This document shows, in pieces, positions 40,376-48,365 of a DNA stretch of 55,454 nt. Both the position numbers and the translations under genes were made by a program. The notes below the pieces were generated by a model. The model saw only the letters and a program-made list of their open reading frames with translations, made no database searches and was not told where the DNA came from. How positions within the stretch are numbered: position 1 is the first letter of the stretch; every line of letters starts with the position of its first letter. The DNA is from an uncultured Spirochaetaceae bacterium (GTDB lineage: Bacteria > Spirochaetota > Spirochaetia > Sphaerochaetales > Sphaerochaetaceae), in assembly GCA_944389275.1 (NCBI GenBank), contig CALXLT010000007.1:1-55454 (forward strand), written 5' to 3'.

Positions 40376-41486
40376 CGTAGAGCCCACGGCAGCATGATGT
40401 GAGGGAGCGAACGCTTATCGCCTCATCGACTGTGTGGGCAAGCCTTTCCTCTCCAGGTCCATATCCTATCGTCATTATCCCCTTCTCCCCCGCGTAGTGG
40501 CTGCCGTTCGTGCAGAACGAGTAATGCCCAAGGCCTTTGAAGAGGCCGGCTTCCTTCAGACCGCGGGATGCAAGGGATACAAGATTACAGTCCTCATCGA
40601 ACACCCACGCCGGGAAGAAACGAGGCGCGGAAAGGGTCAGGCCGGAATATGTCGTGGTCGTGCCATAAGCGATCGAGGCCTTGGCGCTGATGCCGGAAAG
40701 AGCATCGCTTATCTCCGAGGCAATCCCATCTCCAGTCTCTCCTGGAAGAGTACGCCTGTCATATGTCGCCTTCGCGCGCGAGGGGATCACGGACATTCCG
40801 GGATATGGCAGCGATATGATATCGGTAAGGGCCATTATGCCATCGCCAAGGAGCGGATGGCTGTGAAGCGGCATGGAGTCTATGCGCCCTATCGCCTCGA
40901 TCATCGCGTAGATGGCGTTGCTGCCCTCCTCCGGATTCGAGGAATGGCAGGAGCGGCCATATGACTCTATCTGGATCTCAGCCCTTCCCCTCTGCCCTAT
41001 GTTAAGTCTTCCGTCCGTTGACTCGGCGATTATGACATAATCCGGATAAAGGCGCTCCGAGACCTCACGCGAGGCGATTCCCTCGAACCTCTCCTCCTCG
41101 ACTATGCAGGCTACGGCGATGCGTCCGGGAAAGCGCTGGCCAGCAAAACGCGATGCCGCCACGATGGATGCGGCGACCCCGCACTTCATGTCAGAGGCTC
41201 CGCGCCCCCGTATCATCCCATCTGCGACATCCCCGGCAAACGGAGGGAATGACCATTCGCTCTCATCGCCGATGCCGACTGTGTCGATATGGCCGTCAAG
41301 CACGGTCGTGGGCCCCGGCATCCCGCCATCGATGATCCCTATCAGGGAGCCTGCGGGCAGGATCTCTGTCGAGAAGCCCGCGTCTGCAAGATATGAATCC
41401 AGGAATGATATGATCTCCCCTTCTGACCCTGTGACCGATGGTATGCGTATAAGGGAGGAAGCGAGTCTGATTGCGTCGTTGTCCAT
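40341..41486 (-). CDS. M20-family metallopeptidase/deacylase (YgeY/ArgE-like)
   Basis: A 381-residue zinc hydrolase. Metal and catalytic segments: VLDGHIDTVGIGD (His, Asp), GRGASDMKCGVAA (bridging Asp), CIVEEERFEG (catalytic Glu-Glu), IIAESTDG, and the C-terminal GSHYAGEKGIMTIGYGPGEERLAHTVDEAI (His). The C-terminus most resembles YgeY/ArgE-type deacylases rather than DapE. It probably cleaves an N-acyl amino acid, ornithine derivative or dipeptide. ATG 41486 is used because an earlier TTG in frame has no support; no Shine-Dalgarno is seen, and a terminator hairpin lies 17 bases upstream, so expression may depend on readthrough from the polA unit. Confidence 0.85.
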   Translation of the reverse strand: MDNDAIRLASSLIRIPSVTGSEGEIISFLDSYLADAGFSTEILPAGSLIGIIDGGMPGPTTVLDGHIDTVGIGDESEWSFPPFAGDVADGMIRGRGASDMKCGVAASIVAASRFAGQRFPGRIAVACIVEEERFEGIASREVSERLYPDYVIIAESTDGRLNIGQRGRAEIQIESYGRSCHSSNPEEGSNAIYAMIEAIGRIDSMPLHSHPLLGDGIMALTDIISLPYPGMSVIPSRAKATYDRRTLPGETGDGIASEISDALSGISAKASIAYGTTTTYSGLTLSAPRFFPAWVFDEDCNLVSLASRGLKEAGLFKGLGHYSFCTNGSHYAGEKGIMTIGYGPGEERLAHTVDEAISVRSLTSCCRGLYAILSSIHRDNA

Positions 41487-41502
41487 AATCAAGGAAAAGA
41501 TA

Positions 41503-41523
41503 ATGCCCTCACGCGGAGGGCAT
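41503..41523 (-). terminator. Terminator after the tandem-repeat protein gene
   Basis: ATGCCCTC (41503-41510) and GAGGGCAT (41516-41523) make an 8-bp perfect stem with a 5-base loop; the minus-strand tail is TATCTTTTCC. It separates the polA-coaE unit from the M20 gene. Confidence 0.65.
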
Positions 41524-41528
41524 CGTGA

Positions 41529-43091
41529 TCATCTGTCAATGAACTCAAGGAGCCGCGCGATCTCAGCGCTCCTTGCCGCGTCGCGGGCGTTCATGTACTC
41601 ATCCGCCGTGGCGTCCTCGCCAACGGTAGGCTCGCCGAATACAGGTACCGAAATAGGCGTCTTTCCTGCGCTCTCCTCCTCATAGGATGCCGTGGCAGGC
41701 TCAGATACAGGAGCTGGCTCCGTGCCATACTTCGCGAGGATTATATCCAAAAACTCCTCAACCATGGCTTCCTTGCTGGCCTCATAGAGCGCAACGACAT
41801 CCTCATCGGTATATACCGTGCCGCCGAAGAGCTCTGTCTTCTCCTCGTCGCTAAGGCCTTCGATCCTCTCCACCAGAGCCGCGATGAACTCCTCGACGAT
41901 CGCGTCCTTATTGTCCTCATAGAGCTCTGCCGCGATCTCATCCGCAGCAAGAACATCTATCTTCTCATCAATGGCAAGGGCAGAATACTCTTCCACGATA
42001 GCCGCCGTGATATCCTTTGAGATGTATTCCTTGTACTCAGGATAGAGAACCTCAACCTGCTCATCCGTTGAGAGGGCATCGATCTTCTCTTCCACGGTGA
42101 GGGCATTGTACTCATCGACAATCGAGGACACGATATCGGAGACGATGTATTCCTTCTCCGCCTCGTAGAGCGCCGCAGCCTGCTCGTCTGTCGCGAGAAC
42201 ATCGATCTTTTCTTCCACAGTAAGGGCATCGTACTGGGCGAGGATTCCTGATGTTATGTCAGCGACGATAGCATCGCGGCGTTCGCCGTAAAGGGCTTCC
42301 GCCTGCTCTCCGGAGGACAGGAGCGCAATCTTCTCCTCTGTCGAGAGGGCATTGTACTCATCGACGATCGAGAACACGATATCGGAGATGATGTACTCAT
42401 GCTCATCAGCATAGATCGCTGCAGCCTGCTCATCGGTGGAGAGAAGCTCTATCTTCTCCTCTGTTGAGAGATCATGATAGTTCATTATCGCAGCGGCGAT
42501 CACATCCTCCGCGAACTCGTCACGGCGTGCCTCGTAGACACTCATGACAGCCTTCTCGATATCAAGGGTATCATCGTCTGGGAGGGTGATCATCGAAAGA
42601 ACGTGGCTCGCGATCCTGCCGAACGCGGCGACATATACCTCATCCTCGCTCGTGCCGAGCTTCTCGGCGACGATGGACGCGACATAGTCGAGGTTCTCAT
42701 CGGTGACAAGCTCGCTTATGACGCGGCTAACGATCTCATCTATGCTTTCCTCAACGGAGGCCTCGAAAAGCGCCTTGAACTCATCGCTCTGGACATACTC
42801 TGCGATATACCCGGGAACAGATGTCTCAACCTCGCTGGAAATCCTCGTGATGAATTCCTCATCGTCTGCAAGGATATCCGCAGCCATGCGTGCAATCCGC
42901 TCTTCCTCAGCGATAGCATCGGTGTCCGTCTCAAGAGGCTCGGCCACAGAAAGGATTGGCTCTTCCTGCCTCTGCCTAGCAGCATCAAGCACTGCGCTCT
43001 GCTGACCAGGCCGGACTGCCAGCATCGTTGCGAAAGAGAATACCGAAAGCACAGCGGTAACTGCCAGCAATACGATCCGTAGATTCTTCAT
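41529..43091 (-). CDS. Membrane-anchored acidic protein with 41-residue tandem repeats
   Basis: A 520-residue protein of no family I recognise. A hydrophobic N-terminal segment (NLRIVLLAVTAVLSVFSFATMLAV) anchors or exports it. Residues ~50-200 are acidic and helical. Residues ~202-451 are six tandem units of about 41 residues, four or five of them regular, with the pattern xEYxALxxEEKIxxLxTDEQxxxLYxxxxxxIxxDIxxxI. A Pro/Glu/Ala linker and a short helix end the protein. The predicted structure is a long helical rod outside the inner membrane. It follows coaE by 14 bp in the polA unit, with AAGGAAGAGGG before the ATG. It could be an envelope spacer or scaffold; no function is assigned. Confidence 0.85.
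   Translation of the reverse strand: MKNLRIVLLAVTAVLSVFSFATMLAVRPGQQSAVLDAARQRQEEPILSVAEPLETDTDAIAEEERIARMAADILADDEEFITRISSEVETSVPGYIAEYVQSDEFKALFEASVEESIDEIVSRVISELVTDENLDYVASIVAEKLGTSEDEVYVAAFGRIASHVLSMITLPDDDTLDIEKAVMSVYEARRDEFAEDVIAAAIMNYHDLSTEEKIELLSTDEQAAAIYADEHEYIISDIVFSIVDEYNALSTEEKIALLSSGEQAEALYGERRDAIVADITSGILAQYDALTVEEKIDVLATDEQAAALYEAEKEYIVSDIVSSIVDEYNALTVEEKIDALSTDEQVEVLYPEYKEYISKDITAAIVEEYSALAIDEKIDVLAADEIAAELYEDNKDAIVEEFIAALVERIEGLSDEEKTELFGGTVYTDEDVVALYEASKEAMVEEFLDIILAKYGTEPAPVSEPATASYEEESAGKTPISVPVFGEPTVGEDATADEYMNARDAARSAEIARLLEFIDR
41739..42488 (-). repeat. Six tandem 123-bp coding repeats (41 residues each)
   Basis: Within the preceding gene the units begin at residues ~202, 243, 284, 325, 366 and 407. 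The first five are 41 residues long and the sixth is 45 with a small insertion. Units 2 and 4 are most alike (VDEYNALSTEEKI against VDEYNALTVEEKI), and 1 and 3 share D-I-V-x-S-I ends, hinting at duplication of a two-unit block. Nucleotide identity is moderate, so the array is old rather than freshly expanded. Confidence 0.85.
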
Positions 43092-43105
43092 AAATGCCCT
43101 CTTCC

Positions 43106-43687
43106 TTAAATTGTATCACATAGAAAAGACACTTGTCGAGAAAGACTATCTTCATCTCCGCCATTGATTATGGTTATTACGGGCCGCCCGGAGGAGAAAA
43201 GCGACAATCCTATCTCCTTCTGGGCCTCGGAGCGCCTTCTGAACTCATCCTTGTCCAGCCCGCTTCTCAGCCATGCCCTCCTCTCACGCACCTCATAAGG
43301 GGCGGTGACGAGGATGATCCTATCGCAGTGCGGGACAAAGCCCATCGACTCAAGGAGAGCGGCGTTGATCACCGCGATCAGCCCCTTCTCCTCCGCATCC
43401 CTTGCCATCCCAAGCGCCCTCTCGACCATCCATGGATGGGTTATGGAGTTCAGCGTCTCAAGCTTCTCCTTATCCGCGAAGACCATCGGGCCGAGCACCT
43501 TCCTGTCAACGCTTCCATCCGCCTTGATCACAGAGTCGCCGAAGGCATGGCGTATCGCGCTGACGTTCTCCGAAAGAGCCTCATGGCCAAGCCCGTCGAC
43601 ATCGATTACAAAAAAGCGGTCGTGAGGGAGCATGGACGCAAGCGTGTCCTTTCCAGCGCATATCTTTCCAGTCAGGCCTATGATCAT
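43106..43687 (-). CDS. coaE: Dephospho-CoA kinase
   Basis: A 193-residue P-loop kinase for the last step of CoA synthesis. Walker A is GLTGKICAGKDTLA (~4-17). The CoA/substrate segments VDGLGHEAL, LGPMVFADKEKLETLNSITHPWM and INAALLESMGFVPHCDRIILVTAP are in order, and the lid follows (RRAWLRSGLDKDEFRRR). The ATG overlaps the polA stop by one base (TGATG). polA-coaE adjacency is common in bacteria and supports both calls. Confidence 0.94.
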   Translation of the reverse strand: MIIGLTGKICAGKDTLASMLPHDRFFVIDVDGLGHEALSENVSAIRHAFGDSVIKADGSVDRKVLGPMVFADKEKLETLNSITHPWMVERALGMARDAEEKGLIAVINAALLESMGFVPHCDRIILVTAPYEVRERRAWLRSGLDKDEFRRRSEAQKEIGLSLFSSGRPVITIINGGDEDSLSRQVSFLCDTI

Positions 43688-46518
43688 CAGTGCATATCCC
43701 CCCAGGAGGCTCCGAACTCAATCGACGCGCGAAGCGGTATCGAAAGCTGCGCGACGCCCTCCATCCTCTCCCTTACAAGGGCCTCCATCTCCTCCTTCTC
43801 CGCCTCCGGCACCTCGAAGATAAGCTCATCGTGGACCTGGAGGAGGATCCTGGAGGAAAGGCCTTTCTCCCTGATCGCCTTGTCCACGCTGATCATCGCG
43901 AGCTTCATGATCTCAGCAGCCGTGCCCTGGATCACGGTATTCACCGCGACCCTTTCCGCTGCGGCCTTCTCGACCTTGTTCGAGCTCGTTATGCCAAGCA
44001 CGTCACGCCTGTGGCCGCCCGCCGTGACGACATATCCATGCTCGGCAGCATAGGCGTTCGTCTTCTCCACGAATGCGCGCACGCTGCTGTAGCGCTCGAA
44101 GTACCTGGAGATGAATCCAGATGCTTCGGTACGCGTTATGCCAAGATCCTTCGATAGTCTGAAAGCCGACATTCCATACATTATCCCAAAGTTGATGGTC
44201 TTTGCGATCCTTCGTTCATGGGCATCGACATCCTCCACGTCCTTGTTGAATATCAGGGAGGCGGTGTAGCGATGGACGTCCACGCCATTGATGAATGCCG
44301 AGCGGAGCGCCTCATCCTGGCTCATATGGGCAAGGACGACAAGCTCGATCTGCGAGTAGTCCGCTGATAGGAACACGCATCCTGGGCGCGGGGTGAATGC
44401 AGAGCGTATCATACGCCCCTCATCGGTGCGCACCGGTATGTTCTGCAGGTTCGGATTGCGAGAAGAGAGGCGCCCTGTCGCCGTCCCTGTCTGCAGGAAT
44501 GAGGTATGTATCCTGCCCTCTTCATCCTGAAGCATCGGCAGGACCTCGATATATGTGCTCTTGAGCTTCGAGAGCTGCCTGTACGAGAGGAGGTCAGAGA
44601 TGATCTCGCCTCCTTCCTCCCGGAGTCCCTCAAGCGTCGCGGTATCGGTCGAATACCCGCGCTGCGTCTTCTTGCCAGCGGGGAGATTGAGCTCCTCGAA
44701 AAGAACCGTGGCAAGCTGCTGCGTGCTGTTGATGTTGAACTCATGGCCTGCGATCCTGTGGATATCCCTGACGAGGCGGCTTATCTCAGCCGACATCTCC
44801 TCATCCATCCTTCCTATCCTCTCCGCGGAAAGATGTATGCCTTCCCTCTCCATCCGGGCAAGTATAGGGATGAGCGGAAGCTCATACTTCTCAAGAACCC
44901 CGAGAAGATCCTTCTCCTCAAGCTTCCCCCGAAGGAGAAGATACAGCCTGAGCGCCATATCGCTGTCCTCAGCCGCGTATGCCGTGGCTTTATCAAGGGG
45001 AACTGATGAGAACGGCTCGCCTTTCGCGACCACGTCCTCATAGCGCGTCGTCACGGCCCCGAGAAGGCGGAACGAGAGGTCATCGAGGTTATAGACATTG
45101 GCGTTCGAGTCCAGAAGCCACGCGGCTATCATCGTGTCGAACGCTATATTCCTTATATCAGAGCCGAGGCTCCATATGATCTTCAGGTCATACTTGATGT
45201 TCTGGTTCACAACCGCGAGGCGCCCTGAGGCGAGGAATTCATCAAATAGAGCCTTCACATCGGCTTTCGACACATACTCCTCAAAGCCGGCTACGAGCGG
45301 GACGTAATAGGCCTTGCCCTCCTCATAGGAGAAGGAGAAGCCGACCATCTCGGCGTCCTCCTCAAGTCCCGTGGTCTCGGTATCGAGCGCGATTACGCCG
45401 CCCTTCTCAGCCTTTGCGAAATGCCTTCGGACCTCCTGGATATCCGTGATAGCCTCATACACACCCTTCGCGGCGACAGGCGCGCTGTACTCATCCTTCT
45501 CCTCCTTATGAGGCTCAAGCTTTATCGATGAAAGAGACGCTACGCGGCGCGCGATGCTCCTGCAGCCATGGGCCTCAAGGTCCTCGATCCCGTCCACGAG
45601 GACTATGGCCGACGCATCGAGCGTGGAGATATCAAAGGAGGAAGGAAGCGCGTCGAAGCTCAGCTCTATGAGCTTCTTCGAAAGCTCGCCATCGGCCTTG
45701 CCCTCCTCGAGCTTCTTCCTCGTTCCTGCAGGGAGCATATCAAGATGGCGGTATATGCCATCCAGCGACACATACTCAGAGAGAAGCTTCACGGCCCCCT
45801 TCTCACCCAGCCCCTTTATACCTGGCACATTGTCAGCCTTGTCACCGATGATGGAGAGGAAATCAACGATCTGGGATGGCTTCACGCCATACTCCTCCTC
45901 GACCTCCTTCTCCTGCATGATCCTGTACTGGCTCTCGCCCTTCTTCGGGGGCCTGAGCGCGGAGACATGGCCGCCGACAAGCTGCATGAGGTCCTTGTCC
46001 CCCGTGACGATGATTGTCTCGGTCTCGTTCTCCTCCGCCTTGCGCGTGAGCGACGCGATGACATCATCAGCCTCGAAGCCGGGATTGGCCACCGTGCTGA
46101 TATTCATCTTCGAAAGCGTCTCCTTTATCATCGGAACCTGCGCGTGCAGGTCCTCAGGAGCCTTGTCACGGGTGGCCTTGTATTCCGGGTACATCTCATG
46201 GCGGAACGTAGGCGCCTTCTCATCCATCGCAATCGCGAGGTAGTCCATCCTGTATGAGGTAAGAAGCGAGAGAAGCGTGGAGAAGAAGCCGAAGTACGCG
46301 CTGATATTCACTCCCTTGCCATCGGTAAGGGGATTGGAGATATGCGCGAAATAGCTGCGGTAGATTATCGAATAGCCATCAAGGACGTAAAGACGCTTCG
46401 AGAAGACCTTCTTCTCCTCCTTCCTCACCTCTTCCCTGACGCTGTTCTCCGCGCTCTTCCTTTCCTTCTCGATCTCTTCCTGATCAAGGTCCTTATCGGT
46501 AAAAAGGGAATCATTCAT
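43687..46518 (-). CDS. polA: DNA polymerase I
   Basis: A 943-residue three-domain polymerase. An unusual ~45-residue charged N-terminal extension (DKDLDQEEIEKERKSAENSVREEVRKEEKKV) precedes LYVLDGYSIIYRSYFAHI, the usual start. The 5'-3' exonuclease has GFEADDVIAS and VTGDKDLMQL. The 3'-5' exonuclease keeps its acids (VIALDTETTGL, VNQNIKYDLK, YAAEDSDMALRLY), so proofreading is probably active. The polymerase has SADYSQIELVVLAH, the O-helix RRIAKTINFGIMYGMS and LLQVHDELIFEVP. ATG 46518 follows GGAGG; a TTG two codons earlier is rejected. It overlaps the metallo-beta-lactamase gene by 8 bp. Repair and Okazaki fragment processing. Confidence 0.95.
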   Translation of the reverse strand: MNDSLFTDKDLDQEEIEKERKSAENSVREEVRKEEKKVFSKRLYVLDGYSIIYRSYFAHISNPLTDGKGVNISAYFGFFSTLLSLLTSYRMDYLAIAMDEKAPTFRHEMYPEYKATRDKAPEDLHAQVPMIKETLSKMNISTVANPGFEADDVIASLTRKAEENETETIIVTGDKDLMQLVGGHVSALRPPKKGESQYRIMQEKEVEEEYGVKPSQIVDFLSIIGDKADNVPGIKGLGEKGAVKLLSEYVSLDGIYRHLDMLPAGTRKKLEEGKADGELSKKLIELSFDALPSSFDISTLDASAIVLVDGIEDLEAHGCRSIARRVASLSSIKLEPHKEEKDEYSAPVAAKGVYEAITDIQEVRRHFAKAEKGGVIALDTETTGLEEDAEMVGFSFSYEEGKAYYVPLVAGFEEYVSKADVKALFDEFLASGRLAVVNQNIKYDLKIIWSLGSDIRNIAFDTMIAAWLLDSNANVYNLDDLSFRLLGAVTTRYEDVVAKGEPFSSVPLDKATAYAAEDSDMALRLYLLLRGKLEEKDLLGVLEKYELPLIPILARMEREGIHLSAERIGRMDEEMSAEISRLVRDIHRIAGHEFNINSTQQLATVLFEELNLPAGKKTQRGYSTDTATLEGLREEGGEIISDLLSYRQLSKLKSTYIEVLPMLQDEEGRIHTSFLQTGTATGRLSSRNPNLQNIPVRTDEGRMIRSAFTPRPGCVFLSADYSQIELVVLAHMSQDEALRSAFINGVDVHRYTASLIFNKDVEDVDAHERRIAKTINFGIMYGMSAFRLSKDLGITRTEASGFISRYFERYSSVRAFVEKTNAYAAEHGYVVTAGGHRRDVLGITSSNKVEKAAAERVAVNTVIQGTAAEIMKLAMISVDKAIREKGLSSRILLQVHDELIFEVPEAEKEEMEALVRERMEGVAQLSIPLRASIEFGASWGDMH

Positions 46519-47281
46519 CAGCAACCTCCAGTTTCAGCGTATCATAGGCAGGAAGTGCCCTGCCGCGGTAACGCTCCTCTATCTCATTATGACCCGTCTC
46601 ATGATTGATGTGCGTGAAATAAACGTGTCTCGCCCCGATGCGTCCAGCCGCCTCTACAGCCTGGGAGAATGAGAAATGGCTCCAGTGCGGCCTCTCCCTG
46701 AGAGCCCCGATCACGAGCGTGTCGATGCCTGACAAGACCTCCTTGTTCTCATCGTAGAGGATATCTGAGACATCTGTTATGTAGGCGGCCTTCCCGAACC
46801 TGTAGCCGACGATCCTCATCATGCCATGCATTACAGGTATCGGCACGAACTCTATCTCCCCGACCGCAAACGGCTTTCTCTCCTCGACAGCCACGGCCTC
46901 TATCGCAGGCACGCCCTTGTACTGCCAGTCGCGGAACGCGTACGGGAATACATTCTCTATCGTCTTCAGGACAGGAGCCGTCGAGTATATCGAGAACTTA
47001 TGGTCACGGGAGAATACCCTCAGGTCATCCAGCCCCATCAGATGGTCCGAGTGCGCGTGGGTATATAGAACGCCATCAAGGCGGTCTATGCCCGCACGGA
47101 GGGCCTGCAGCCTGAACTCATATCCTGTATCTATGACGACGCTTGTCCCTCCCCTTCGTATGAGGATGGATGAGCGCCATCTCTTATCACGCGGATCGGA
47201 AGAGGAGCATACAGGGCAATGGCAGGCGATCACGGGAACACCGTGGCTCGTGCCGGTACCGAGGAACTCTATCTCCGTCAC
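46511..47281 (-). CDS. Metallo-beta-lactamase-fold hydrolase (PhnP-like)
   Basis: A 256-residue MBL-fold hydrolase. Metal sites: THAHSDHLMGLDDLR (HxHxDH, ~75-89), IPVMHGMMRIVGYRF (His) and AAYITDVSDI (Asp), with a late FTHINHETGHNE (His). The N-terminus LGTGTSHGVPVIACHCPVCSSSD, with its Cys-rich loop, resembles PhnP-type cyclic phosphodiesterases and related small-molecule phosphodiesterases. It starts with GTG overlapping the stop of the small membrane protein (GTGA) and runs into polA. Substrate unknown; no phn genes are nearby. Confidence 0.87.
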   Translation of the reverse strand: MTEIEFLGTGTSHGVPVIACHCPVCSSSDPRDKRWRSSILIRRGGTSVVIDTGYEFRLQALRAGIDRLDGVLYTHAHSDHLMGLDDLRVFSRDHKFSIYSTAPVLKTIENVFPYAFRDWQYKGVPAIEAVAVEERKPFAVGEIEFVPIPVMHGMMRIVGYRFGKAAYITDVSDILYDENKEVLSGIDTLVIGALRERPHWSHFSFSQAVEAAGRIGARHVYFTHINHETGHNEIEERYRGRALPAYDTLKLEVADE

Positions 47282-47586
47282 GTGAAGTCCTCTTGGCTTG
47301 ATAAGTAGTCAACAAGCGACCCGGCGCCGCTTCTGATATAATCAGCGCCCTCCGCTATCATGGCCTGTCCATCCTCCTTCACGATCCTCTCCGCGTCAGC
47401 CTGGCTTACCCCGGCCGCGGTCATCGCATCCTCAAGCGATGACTCGATATACGTCTCAGGACGGAACGTGATGCCGAAGAACTTTATCGAGACTTCAGGG
47501 GTAAGGAAATATATGATGAAGAACACGATTATCGCGAAGAAGAACAGACCTATGAATCCTCCGAGGAGGCTTTTCTTTCCCAACAT
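47278..47586 (-). CDS. Small membrane protein (102 aa), first gene of the polA unit
   Basis: A 102-residue protein with one strong transmembrane helix (LLGGFIGLFFFAIIVFFIIYFLTPEV) and a soluble C-terminal part with a helical region (SSLEDAMTAAGVSQADAERIVKEDGQAMIAEGADYI). I recognise no family. ATG 47586 is chosen because TTCACT-17 bp-TATCAT precedes it by exactly six bases; an earlier in-frame ATG lies upstream of that promoter. It starts the operon small membrane protein-MBL-polA-coaE-repeat protein. Confidence 0.7.
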   Translation of the reverse strand: MLGKKSLLGGFIGLFFFAIIVFFIIYFLTPEVSIKFFGITFRPETYIESSLEDAMTAAGVSQADAERIVKEDGQAMIAEGADYIRSGAGSLVDYLSSQEDFT

Positions 47587-47592
47587 GCTCCT

Positions 47593-47621
47593 ATGATAGC
47601 CTGAATGGAGGGGCAAGTGAA
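47593..47621 (-). promoter_or_regulatory. Promoter of the MBL-polA-coaE operon (leaderless start)
   Basis: On the minus strand TTCACT (47621-47616) and TATCAT (47598-47593) are 17 bp apart, followed by six bases (AGGAGC) and the ATG at 47586. The AGGAGC is too close to the ATG to work well as a Shine-Dalgarno, so the mRNA is predicted to be leaderless. Confidence 0.6.
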
Positions 47622-47740
47622 GGGAGGAAGCAATATGTGGATTTTATGTATACATGACTTTTTGATGGCAAGGAAGCGGATTTCCGTGCGATAATACCTC
47701 CGGATGAGAGAAAGAGCACAGCATGTGCTAGGAGGACATT

Positions 47741-48328
47741 ATGAAAAGAAAACTGTTGGCAGCGCTGATTGTGCTGGCAATCATTCCGGCAACGCTCTCC
47801 GCAGCTCCTTTCTTCCAGGTCGGTCCGCTTGTTTCCTACAACAAGACCGTGACAGAGATGCAGGAATCCACGGGAGAGGACTGGGGCAACATCAACAACT
47901 TCTCGTTCGGCGCTGATATCCGCATCAATCCGCTGAAGTATCTCAGCATAGATATCCCGGCGACCATCGGCTTCGGCAACGAGAAGAGCGTGAGCATCGC
48001 TGTCATCCCGACGGTCAACGTCAACATACCTATCACAGGCTTCTTCGATCTCGCGATAGGAGCTGGAATGCAGATGGACTTCCAGTATGTCGGCACGAAG
48101 CATGACTGGACTATGAACGGACTTCCGATGGACAATGCGGGGGACGCGTTCGCCCAGTCAAAGCTCGTGTACAGGGCAGGAGCGACATTCAACCTCTCCT
48201 TCCTCAGCATCGGCCTTAACGTGCTGCTTCCGGGCAAGGCGTCATTCAGCCAGGGCGGCTGGGACGTGATGAATCCAATGTGGGAATCCACAAGGGTATC
48301 TGCAGTAGCCCTATTCAACTTCGGTTAA
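47741..48328 (+). CDS. Outer-membrane beta-barrel protein
   Basis: A 195-residue exported protein. A clear signal peptide (KRKLLAALIVLAIIPATLSA, cleavage after LSA) is followed by alternating amphipathic strands rich in Gly and aromatic residues (FFQVGPLVSYNK, FSFGADIRINPLKYLSIDIPATIGFG, FDLAIGAGMQMDFQYVG, LSFLSIGLNVLLPGKASF) and ends in ALFNFG, as an 8-stranded barrel would. Small barrels of this style are common in spirochaetes. GGAGG precedes the ATG, so this unit has a conventional leader. It ends at a bidirectional terminator shared with nadE. Function unknown. Confidence 0.82.
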   Translation: MKRKLLAALIVLAIIPATLSAAPFFQVGPLVSYNKTVTEMQESTGEDWGNINNFSFGADIRINPLKYLSIDIPATIGFGNEKSVSIAVIPTVNVNIPITGFFDLAIGAGMQMDFQYVGTKHDWTMNGLPMDNAGDAFAQSKLVYRAGATFNLSFLSIGLNVLLPGKASFSQGGWDVMNPMWESTRVSAVALFNFG

Positions 48329-48335
48329 TAGACAG

Positions 48336-48363
48336 GATATGCCGCCCGGAAAGGCGGCATATC
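48336..48363. terminator. Bidirectional terminator between the barrel protein gene and nadE
   Basis: GATATGCCGCC (48336-48346) and GGCGGCATATC (48353-48363) form an 11-bp perfect stem with a 6-base loop. The plus-strand tail TTTTACT is U-rich. It sits between two convergent genes. Confidence 0.9.
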
Positions 48364-48365
48364 TT

